DNA of 64,000 bases from WTXA01 sp964415195 (lineage in GTDB: Bacteria > Bacillota > TC1). Under the pieces are notes generated by a model. That model was given only the letters and a program-made list of their open reading frames with translations, did not search any database and was not told where the DNA came from. Position numbers and translations under genes: made by a program. Shown in pieces: positions 57,759 through 64,000 of the stretch. The stretch spans positions 62,001-126,000 of the forward strand of contig CAYPYD010000004.1 of the NCBI GenBank assembly GCA_964415195.1, given 5' to 3'. Each line of letters starts with the position of its first letter. Within the stretch, counting starts at the first letter, position 1.

Positions 57759-58187
57759 TTATTTGCATTTACTTTTATTCCGGAATCGTTTATTGTAGCT
57801 AACCTTGGACTGTTTTTTTTCTTCATCTGTTAAGTTCCTAAAGGAAAAAATGTGAATGGTTACAGCAAGGAAAACCAAAAACATAACCAGTTTTACATAA
57901 AAAATATTGATAAAGTTCATAGATAATGTACCACTGGTCCATAATAACAAAAGACCAATGAGTTTTGATCTAAATTCAATACTTCTGTAGGTAATAAAGG
58001 TATATAGAGGAAGTCCAACAAGACGATTATTGATTAGTAGCATGAACAATTTAGGTGAAGAGTTAAAAAACAAATAGGCAGACAAGAGAATAAAAGGAGT
58101 TGTAGGGAAAACAGGCAAGAAAATACCTATTATCCCTACAACCATAAAAAATATTCCTAATATTTTAAAAACCACTTTTTTATTCAT
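57759..58187 (-). CDS. DUF454 (YbaN-like) membrane protein
   Basis: 142 aa, about four membrane helices. The family motif GIFLPVFPTTPFILLSAYLFFNSSPKLFMLLINN is complete, ending in a basic tail (KRFRNKSKCK). YbaN/DUF454 proteins are inner-membrane proteins of unknown function. Transcribed leftward on its own, divergent from the thioesterase gene. Confidence 0.9.
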   Translation of the reverse strand: MNKKVVFKILGIFFMVVGIIGIFLPVFPTTPFILLSAYLFFNSSPKLFMLLINNRLVGLPLYTFITYRSIEFRSKLIGLLLLWTSGTLSMNFINIFYVKLVMFLVFLAVTIHIFSFRNLTDEEKKQSKVSYNKRFRNKSKCK

Positions 58188-58320
58188 ACATACCTTCTCT
58201 ATACTTAGTCTTCTTTAGTTTGAATAATTTAAATTTTATTCTGTAATAATTGTATTTGATAGAACATTGATTGTCAAACCTGTAAAATAGCATATAATAG
58301 ACTAAGGACGGTGATTAATT

Positions 58321-58731
58321 ATGAATAAATATATACATAAAACTCAATATTATGAAACAGATCAAATGGGTATTATACATCATTCAAACTATTTTAGATG
58401 GTTTGAGGAAGCTAGGGTGGATTTTTTAGAGAAGATGGGTTATGGTTATCATCGCTTGGAGAGTGAGGGTATTATTAGTCCTGTCTTGAAGATTAGTTGT
58501 GAGTATAAGGGTATGATCAGGTTTAATGATAGTGTGGTAATTTCTATAAAGCTACTTGAGGCTACACCATATAAGTTCAAGGTCTATTATGAGATTTCAG
58601 ATTGTATTGATGGTCAAATTAGGGCAATTGGTGAGAGTTCTCATTGTTATCTTAATAGAGAAGGGCAGCCTATTTCTATTAAGAAGGTTAATAGGGAATT
58701 TTATGAGACTTTGAAGAAGTTTGTTGTTTAG
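58321..58731 (+). CDS. Acyl-CoA thioesterase, YbgC/FadM hotdog family
   Basis: 136 aa. TQYYETDQMGIIHHSNYFRWFEEARVDFLEKMG holds the active-site Asp and the family's HxxYxxWFEEAR signature. It hydrolyses acyl-CoA or acyl-ACP thioesters in the cytoplasm; the chain-length preference is unknown. The photolyase gene follows 22 nt later. Confidence 0.92.
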   Translation: MNKYIHKTQYYETDQMGIIHHSNYFRWFEEARVDFLEKMGYGYHRLESEGIISPVLKISCEYKGMIRFNDSVVISIKLLEATPYKFKVYYEISDCIDGQIRAIGESSHCYLNREGQPISIKKVNREFYETLKKFVV

Positions 58732-58753
58732 TAGTGAGGAGTATATTGTAGCT

Positions 58754-60118
58754 ATGGATATTGGAGAGAGAATTAAGTACTTGAATAGTGTTGGTGTAGT
58801 AGATAAAACCTATGTCCTTTATTGGATGGTTAATGCTCAAAGGTGTGAATATAATCATGGTTTAGAGTATGCCATATATATGAGTAAGAAGTTAAGTAAG
58901 CCATTGGTGGTTTTTTTTGGTGCCATGGTGGAATATCAATATATGAGGCATAGGGATTTTATGTTTGAGGGTCTTAGGGATGTTGCCGAGGGTTTGAAGA
59001 AAAGGGGTATTAGGTTTGTTGTCGGTGATTGTAGTGGTGAGGATGGTGTAAGATCCATAGCAACATCTGCAGTTATGATAATTACTGATAAGCCATATAT
59101 TAGGGAAGAGATTGCTGCCAGGGATCATATATTGGAACTGGTGTCTTGTCCTTTTGTTGAGGTTGAGAGTAATGTTCTGGTGCCTGTTGAGGTGGTAAGT
59201 AATAAGGAGGAGTATGCTGCTAGTACTATTAGAAGGAAGCTTTGGAGTCAGATTAGTATGGGTAGTTTTGATTTTGCTGAGGAAGAGGTTGGTCCTGATC
59301 TATATTTTGATGGTTATGTTATGGAGGAGTTAGATCTTTATAATAAAGAAAAGGACAAAGGTAAAGGAACAGACATAGAGAAAGAAATAGACAAAGAGAA
59401 AATAAAAGATAAAGAAGTAAAAATCATTGGTGGTTCGGTGGAGGCTCATCGTAGGCTGGAGGATTTTGTTGAGAATAAGTTGGTTAATTATGGTTTGAGG
59501 AGTAATCCTAGTGAGGATTGGTGTTCGGGTCTTAGTCCTTATCTTCATTTTGGTCAGATTAGTCCGGTTGAGATTTATTTGAGGATGAATGATGTTGGTA
59601 GTGGGGGTATTGATGTTTCTGGTTTCTTGGAGGAGCTTATAGTCAGGCGGGAGTTGGCTTTTAATTTCATCTACTACAATTGTAATTATGATAAGTTTGA
59701 GTGTTTGCCTAATTGGGCTAGGGTTAGTTTAGGTAAGCATAGGGAGGATGTTCGTGAGTATGTGTATTCTCTTGAGGAGCTGGAGAGTGCCAGGACTCAT
59801 GATGTTTATTGGAACAGTGCTCAGAGGGAGCTTGTTGGTAGTGGTGTTATGCATAACTATATGAGGATGTATTGGGGTAAGAAGATATTGGAGTGGTCCC
59901 CTTCTCCTGAGGTGGCTTTTAGTACTGCTCTTTATTTAAATAATAAGTATTCTTTGGATGGTTTTGATCCTAATTCTTTTGCTGGGGTTGCTTGGTGTTT
60001 TGGTAAGCATGACAGGCCTTGGAGGGAGCGGAGTATTTTTGGGATGGTTAGGTTTATGAATGATAAGGGTTTGGTTAGGAAGTTTAAGATGGGGCCTTAT
60101 TTGGAGAAGTGGAAGTAG
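58754..60118 (+). CDS. phrB: Class II deoxyribodipyrimidine photolyase
   Basis: 454 aa from the ATG at 58754; a longer frame begins inside the thioesterase gene but has no ribosome site of its own. VLYWMVNAQRCEYNHGLEYAI is the class II N-terminus, and the C-terminal FAD domain has the EELIVRRELAFNF, MYWGKKILEWSPSP and FGKHDRPWRERSIFGMVR blocks. It repairs cyclobutane pyrimidine dimers with light. Residues about 195-220 are a Lys/Glu/Asp-rich insertion in the linker between the two domains. The coding strand is strongly G/T-rich. Confidence 0.92.
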   Translation: MDIGERIKYLNSVGVVDKTYVLYWMVNAQRCEYNHGLEYAIYMSKKLSKPLVVFFGAMVEYQYMRHRDFMFEGLRDVAEGLKKRGIRFVVGDCSGEDGVRSIATSAVMIITDKPYIREEIAARDHILELVSCPFVEVESNVLVPVEVVSNKEEYAASTIRRKLWSQISMGSFDFAEEEVGPDLYFDGYVMEELDLYNKEKDKGKGTDIEKEIDKEKIKDKEVKIIGGSVEAHRRLEDFVENKLVNYGLRSNPSEDWCSGLSPYLHFGQISPVEIYLRMNDVGSGGIDVSGFLEELIVRRELAFNFIYYNCNYDKFECLPNWARVSLGKHREDVREYVYSLEELESARTHDVYWNSAQRELVGSGVMHNYMRMYWGKKILEWSPSPEVAFSTALYLNNKYSLDGFDPNSFAGVAWCFGKHDRPWRERSIFGMVRFMNDKGLVRKFKMGPYLEKWK

Positions 60119-60199
60119 TTTTGTAGTTGGTATCCTGTGATACGGTTTATTTCATAGATGTTTGGTATAATATGGGTAGTAAATATTGGGAGGTGTCTT

Positions 60200-60439
60200 A
60201 TGTCTGAAGGTTGTGAAGGTAGCTTGGGTAAAGGCCAAGAGGTTATTGATTTAGTTAGAAGTAAGGGGTATTCGAATACGAAGATGGATAGTCCTTTGGA
60301 GATAGTTTGTGAGTGTGGTGAGTCATTCTTGTTGGAGACTTATGAGGGTAAGTGTCCTGTTTGTGGGATGGTTTATGGCGTTACTCCTTGTCATGCTGAT
60401 TCTGTAGAGAATGTTAGGGCTGCAGGGGTAGATTATTAG
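60200..60439 (+). CDS. Small zinc-ribbon-like protein
   Basis: 79 aa from the ATG at 60200, behind GGGAGGTG. The Cys pairs CECG and CPVCGMVYG (about 36-62) suggest a small zinc ribbon, flanked by short helices. I recognise no named family. It could bind nucleic acid or a protein partner, or be a metal buffer. A strong terminator follows. Confidence 0.75.
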   Translation: MSEGCEGSLGKGQEVIDLVRSKGYSNTKMDSPLEIVCECGESFLLETYEGKCPVCGMVYGVTPCHADSVENVRAAGVDY

Positions 60440-60450
60440 ATAGACTATTG

Positions 60451-60485
60451 AATTGATCTCGATTTTGGTCGGGGTCAATTTTTTT
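60451..60485 (+). terminator. Intrinsic terminator
   Basis: AATTGATCTCGA (60451-60462) pairs with TCGGGGTCAATT (60469-60480) with two G-U pairs, then TTTTT. Confidence 0.82.
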
Positions 60486-60611
60486 GTTTAATTTTATGGT
60501 AGTGTGGTTAGATGTGGAATAAATACTAGATAGTTGATAGGGTGTTGTGTTAGAATGTGTTTATTGAGTTTCAATGTTATTATTTACAGAGCCGGTTGTA
60601 AAGGAAGAATT

Positions 60612-60920
60612 ATGATGGGAATTTGTTGCGCACACATGTCAGATCATTTATATTTGATTGATGAGAAAAAAGTATTTAGAGATGGTGATAAAAATGATAA
60701 AATAGTTTATTATTCATCTAAATTTAATGAATATGGAATTCCTATTGGAGATGACGTTTCATACATATTGATAGAATTTTGTCCTTGGTGTGGGAGTGAA
60801 TTACCAGAAAGTCTAAGAGACAGGTGGTTTTATGAGTTAGAATTATTAGGATATGAAGAACCATTGTCTGTTAATAATTATCCTGAAAAATACAAATCAT
60901 CAAAATGGTGGAAAGAGTGA
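60612..60920 (+). CDS. DUF6980-like small Cys protein
   Basis: 102 aa from the ATG at 60612, behind AAAGGAAG; the frame upstream reads through but is not a gene. It has the DUF6980 pattern: CCxxM near the start, a central ISYILIEFCPWCGSELPESL-like block (VSYILIEFCPWCGSELPESLR), then RWFYELELLGYEEP. Family members are found singly among orphan immunity-like genes; the activity is unknown. First gene of the AT-rich island. Confidence 0.72.
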   Translation: MMGICCAHMSDHLYLIDEKKVFRDGDKNDKIVYYSSKFNEYGIPIGDDVSYILIEFCPWCGSELPESLRDRWFYELELLGYEEPLSVNNYPEKYKSSKWWKE

Positions 60921-60968
60921 ATTTCTTTGATCCTGATATATTTAAATATTATTAATGAGGAGTAAATA

Positions 60969-61616
60969 ATGGAAAAAATAATAGCATTCATTGATTACAG
61001 GTATGAGCCTTTACAAAGGGATAGTATAATTAAAAATTATCTCTTAATTATATTATTCAACTCAGCAGTAATATTTCTTAGCAAAGGTACTTTTGAAAAG
61101 GTGTTTTTCACTATTCTGTTGTCAATATATCTTATTTCCAGTTTAACTATTTTAATAAAAGTGATAAATGAAAAATTCAAATCATATTTATATAGAGGCT
61201 TAATGAATACATACTTAACCATACAATTGATTTTAACAGGTTATTATTTATTTATTTACGGTTCTGATCATAATTTGATTTTGTTGATAGTAATATTTAG
61301 TATAACTATGTTCTATAATTTTATTTTATATAGAACTATTATCAGGAATATAAATAATGATATTTTTAGTAAATTTACTTTAAGTAGTAGCAATAGCGGT
61401 AATTCGATAATATTATTTATAGCAAGTTTAAGTTATTTATTAGCTAGTGTATTATTATCAGATTTTGATAATAATACTGATTTTAAGATCATAGCATTCT
61501 GTCTATTTGTTCTTGCAATGTTACTTAGTGCTGGTAATATGATTTTACTTAAAGCTTATTACATGTATAAATACAATTTCTTGGAGAATAGTGCTCATTT
61601 AAATAATCAAATATAA
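60969..61616 (+). CDS. Integral membrane protein of unknown function
   Basis: 215 aa, GAGGAG site. Six hydrophobic segments (about 25-42, 45-63, 78-98, 104-122, 150-168, 175-195). No motif was recognised. It lies between the DUF6980 and LRR-like genes, with its own ribosome site and an AT-rich composition. An immunity or phage-related role is a guess from context. Confidence 0.72.
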   Translation: MEKIIAFIDYRYEPLQRDSIIKNYLLIILFNSAVIFLSKGTFEKVFFTILLSIYLISSLTILIKVINEKFKSYLYRGLMNTYLTIQLILTGYYLFIYGSDHNLILLIVIFSITMFYNFILYRTIIRNINNDIFSKFTLSSSNSGNSIILFIASLSYLLASVLLSDFDNNTDFKIIAFCLFVLAMLLSAGNMILLKAYYMYKYNFLENSAHLNNQI

Positions 61617-61706
61617 ATTTTTAAAGAGAGCAGCTCTTATCCAATAAAAAAGAATTTCACATTAAGCTCTTATTTAAAACTAAATCTGTATCTATGGAGG
61701 TAATAA

Positions 61707-62702
61707 ATGATAAAAGGAAATAAAAATAAGATGAAATTTGTAGCTGTAACATTACCTCTAGATATAAAGGATGGTATATTGATTGATACACATGACATTA
61801 ATGAAATACAAACAATTACAGATTATATAAATAATAATGATATCAAAAAAGTATCTATACAAGGTTGTACCAACTTAGACTTTCTAGAAAAATGCAAAAA
61901 AATAGAATTTGTAGATATTCGAATACCTTATCAAATATCAGCACAAGAATACATGAATGAATTATATAAAATGAAAGAAATCCATGAAGAATTTCTAATA
62001 TGTGACTTAACACCATTAGAAAATTTAGATAAATTAAAATATTTATCTGTAAGCACTATTGAATTTCCAAATCTAAATATCAGTGTGAGTTTAGATGCTA
62101 CTAAATTAAGTAATCTAGAATATTATGCTGGAGAGTATAAATATATTGAAAATAGTATGAAAGATCTTAAAAGTTTAAAGACTTTGCAGGCAAACGCATT
62201 TAAGTCCAAACATAAGAATTTAAGTGCGCTTTGTAATTTGTCTAATCTTGAATCATTAAATTTAATTTCTTCAAATATCCAATCCTTAGATGGTATAGAC
62301 AAACTTGATAAATTAAAAGAGTTAGCACTATCCTATAACAGAAGTCTTCAGAATATTGATTCTTTAGTTCACATTTCAAAATCATTATGTAGTTTAGTAT
62401 TGGAGAAGAGTGCGAAAATAAAAAGGCTTGATGTTTTAAAAGAACTGAATAATTTAGTAAGATTAAGTTTAATCGGAGATAATGAACTTGAAGATTTGAG
62501 CTTTATTAATAATATGCCAAGTCTGAAGACCTTTATTTTTGAATTCAATATATTAAATGGTAATTTAGATAATTGTTTAAGCTTATCATATGTTTATTCT
62601 TATAAAAATCGAAATCACTATAATTTGAAAGACAAGGATTTACCTAAAATAAAGTTTTTCAAAGGTAATGAAAGTATAGTTGATTGGCTAAGATTAAATT
62701 AA
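61707..62702 (+). CDS. Leucine-rich-repeat-like protein, possible immunity protein
   Basis: 331 aa, GGAGG site. From about residue 85 on it shows irregular leucine-rich repeats (LKYLSVSTIEFPN, LKTLQANAFKSKHKNLSAL, LESLNLISSNIQSLDGIDKL, LKELALSYNRSLQNIDSL, LVRLSLIGDNELEDLSFI), a curved binding surface. There is no signal peptide or catalytic domain, so it is a cytoplasmic binder. Similar lone LRR proteins occur among immunity genes for polymorphic toxins. No toxin gene lies in the window. Confidence 0.72.
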   Translation: MIKGNKNKMKFVAVTLPLDIKDGILIDTHDINEIQTITDYINNNDIKKVSIQGCTNLDFLEKCKKIEFVDIRIPYQISAQEYMNELYKMKEIHEEFLICDLTPLENLDKLKYLSVSTIEFPNLNISVSLDATKLSNLEYYAGEYKYIENSMKDLKSLKTLQANAFKSKHKNLSALCNLSNLESLNLISSNIQSLDGIDKLDKLKELALSYNRSLQNIDSLVHISKSLCSLVLEKSAKIKRLDVLKELNNLVRLSLIGDNELEDLSFINNMPSLKTFIFEFNILNGNLDNCLSLSYVYSYKNRNHYNLKDKDLPKIKFFKGNESIVDWLRLN

Positions 62703-62746
62703 GGCGTAAATTTATTTAAAACGAAAAGGACTAGATGAGGAGTAAA

Positions 62747-63196
62747 ATGGATTATACAATATTTGAAAATAAAATAATATCATTCTATGCTATAATCATC
62801 TTTTTCAGTTTACTATCTTTCTTGATTATACTCATTTTAGGTTTTAAGAAGTTACCAATAATATTATCAAAGTATAGATTATCTAAGAAATATATTAAGC
62901 TATTATTAATATTGTATGTTAGCATTACACTAGTTATTGGTCTATTTCTTTCAAGGAATTATCTTTTAGATCTTAATCTAGTTAAAGAAAGAAAATTTAT
63001 TATTGATGAAGTTACAGCTATAACTTCTGACCTGAGAGGTGACACTGGAGAGATAAGAGAAATAAAATTTTTGAACTCTGAAGATCGAGTAATAAGCATT
63101 AATTTTGTTTATGGAGAAGTGAAAAAAGATGAGAAATATATAATAATGTATCTTCCAAATACACATATTGGTGCAATAGTGCAGAAACTAGAATAA
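62747..63196 (+). CDS. Small membrane protein of unknown function
   Basis: 149 aa from the ATG at 62747, behind GAGGAG; an in-frame ATG at 62735 is also possible. Two membrane helices (about 12-32 and 50-68) are followed by an extracytoplasmic or cytoplasmic beta-rich part (KERKFIIDEVTAITSDLRGDTGEI...). No known family was recognised. AT-rich island gene. Confidence 0.7.
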   Translation: MDYTIFENKIISFYAIIIFFSLLSFLIILILGFKKLPIILSKYRLSKKYIKLLLILYVSITLVIGLFLSRNYLLDLNLVKERKFIIDEVTAITSDLRGDTGEIREIKFLNSEDRVISINFVYGEVKKDEKYIIMYLPNTHIGAIVQKLE

Positions 63197-63262
63197 AGAT
63201 AAATGTCAACTGGTAGCTGTAAAGCAAGTTTAGTAATATTATTTACCATAATGGAGAAGAAA

Positions 63263-63697
63263 ATGAACAAGAAAAATAAAATGCTATATAGTATAGTAAT
63301 ATTAGCTATAATAGGTACTTTAATTTTTATAATTTCTAATAAAATGTACGTAACCAACGAAGTTATGAGAATTGATGGGAAAAAAGGTGAAGTGCAATTT
63401 GAATATGTTGAAATTGATAACACAGTAATTAAATTCAAAGAAGAATTAACAAAAGATGAACTGAAAATCGTTGTTGAAATGTTAAATAACAAAAAACTAA
63501 TATATGACCAACCAAGTTGTGGATATGACGAAAATATAAAATTAATAATTGATGATAAAGAATTTTTATTTGCATTGGATAATTGTCCAAATATAAAATT
63601 TGGCAAGACTAACTATATATTAAATATTTCGGGAAAAGAAAGAGAAATTTTAAATCAGATATTTTTTGTTAGAGGAGGATTCTTTCCAGCTATATAA
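63263..63697 (+). CDS. Small anchored protein of unknown function
   Basis: 144 aa from the ATG at 63263, 6 nt behind GGAG; earlier in-frame starts lack a site. An N-terminal anchor (about 7-28) precedes a beta-rich domain with two Cys (SCGYDEN, DNCPNIKFG) that may form a disulfide outside the cell. No family recognised. Last gene of the AT-rich island. Confidence 0.7.
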   Translation: MNKKNKMLYSIVILAIIGTLIFIISNKMYVTNEVMRIDGKKGEVQFEYVEIDNTVIKFKEELTKDELKIVVEMLNNKKLIYDQPSCGYDENIKLIIDDKEFLFALDNCPNIKFGKTNYILNISGKEREILNQIFFVRGGFFPAI

Positions 63698-63733
63698 TAT
63701 TTGAGTTATTGTATTCTAATTTATTTAAATTTA

Positions 63734-63772
63734 AAGGTCTGGTTACTCTAATTGAGGAACCAGACCTTATTT
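63734..63772 (+). terminator. Intrinsic terminator at the island end
   Basis: AAGGTCTGGTT (63734-63744) pairs with AACCAGACCTT (63758-63768), with an inner CTC/GAG; the tail is ATTTATT. Confidence 0.75.
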
Positions 63773-63792
63773 ATTAATTCTTTAAAAAACAC

Positions 63793-63821
63793 TTGACCTA
63801 ATGAATTCCGTGATGTATTAT
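63793..63821 (+). promoter_or_regulatory. Promoter of the YtrA-type regulator
   Basis: TTGACC (63793-63798), 17-bp spacer, TATTAT (63816-63821). The -10 box lies in the left arm of the palindrome at 63811-63852. Confidence 0.65.
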
Positions 63822-63852
63822 TGTATTAGTTGATTAATACAATAATACATCA
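63811..63852. promoter_or_regulatory. 18-bp palindromic operator for GntR/YtrA regulator
   Basis: TGATGTATTATTGTATTA (63811-63828), 6-nt spacer, then its exact reverse complement (63835-63852). The inner part TGTATTA-N6-TAATACA is operator-like for GntR proteins, and it covers the -10 box, so autorepression is likely. Confidence 0.65.
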
Positions 63853-63900
63853 GCAGCAAAGTAGAGTAGAGAAGAAAACAAACACTAAGGAGGTGTGACT

Positions 63901-64000
63901 ATGTCTTGGGAAATAAAGGGTGATAGACCCGTATATGCCCAACTGGTCGAAATAATAGGGCAGAAGATCATTAAAAATGAATTCCCCCCTGACAGCAAGT
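63901..64000 (+). CDS. GntR-family (YtrA-type) transcriptional regulator, N-terminal part
   Basis: Runs off the window edge; 33 codons seen. A perfect AAGGAGGTG site precedes the ATG. MSWEIKGDRPVYAQLVEII then GQKIIKNEFPPDSK is the first helix and linker of a GntR winged helix; the short pre-helix segment is typical of the YtrA subfamily, which usually controls adjacent ABC transporter genes. Those would lie beyond the edge. Confidence 0.85.
   Translation, partial: MSWEIKGDRPVYAQLVEIIGQKIIKNEFPPDSK

Noticed and set aside
60534..60611. Upstream 26 codons of the DUF6980 frame
   Set aside because: The ribosome site AAAGGAAG is directly before the ATG at 60612, and the family begins with the CC motif there.
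1..64000. tRNA or rRNA genes
   Set aside because: No T-loop GGTTCGA-type segments with matching acceptor stems, and no rRNA-like sequence, were found in the gaps.

Overview
The window is AT-rich DNA from a low-GC Gram-positive anaerobe, most likely a Clostridia/Tissierellia-type amino-acid fermenter. The signs are AGGAGG-type ribosome sites, gene families typical of Firmicutes, lipoproteins with lipoboxes, a clostridial-type one-chain PurL, and a four-part flavin/iron-sulfur dehydrogenase like those beside D-amino-acid or hydroxyproline genes. A candidate in-frame UGA (selenocysteine) codon fits such organisms. No rRNA, tRNA or CRISPR array was seen.

Layout. 1-4.6 kb: end of an SDR gene, a GntR/HutC regulator facing left, and a four-gene oxidoreductase operon. 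4.6-8.6 kb: a PAS-GGDEF-HD-GYP c-di-GMP protein, a DUF2703 protein, and an MtrA/DUF4346-like gene that reads through an in-frame TGA followed by a bacterial SECIS-like hairpin. 8.6-15 kb: a RibD/DHFR-fold enzyme, a tandem FolB-like protein, then a rightward run of SDR, small membrane protein, Ogt, alpha/beta hydrolase, YaaA, DUF4349 lipoprotein and TIGR04076 protein. 15.1-17.3 kb: a leftward polar amino-acid ABC transporter. 17.4-26.7 kb: the leftward purine operon purECFMNDL, without purH, divergent from guaB; two tandem LacI-type operators lie just downstream of the purE -10 box. 28.4-30.9 kb: aldehyde dehydrogenase, ADP-ribosylglycohydrolase and a DUF2892 protein.

31.1-47.1 kb is a surface polysaccharide cluster. 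It carries a diacetylbacillosamine module (PglF/E/D-like) with a PglC-like initiating transferase, a UDP-FucNAc module (FnlA/B/C = CapE/F/G), three GT4 glycosyltransferases, an EpsG-like polymerase, GalE and a MurJ/MVF flippase. The Wzz-type chain-length gene lies apart at 51.8 kb, beyond a leftward pstSCAB phosphate operon and an extradiol dioxygenase. Between galE and murJ is a decayed mosaic copy of pstB, the dioxygenase 3' end and the wzz promoter, and an IS3-family relic lies between murJ and pstB. Together they point to a past duplication and rearrangement.

52.5-64 kb: an ArsR-controlled Zn/Cd efflux operon with two identical operators and a detached HMA metallochaperone, a pirin, two tandem paralogous small membrane proteins, a Fic-family protein with altered motifs, DUF454, a thioesterase, a class II photolyase, an AT-rich group of small orphan genes (DUF6980, a leucine-rich-repeat-like protein and membrane proteins) resembling an immunity-gene island, and the start of a YtrA-type GntR regulator behind an 18-bp palindrome. 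The most notable observation is the candidate selenoprotein at 7535-8584.
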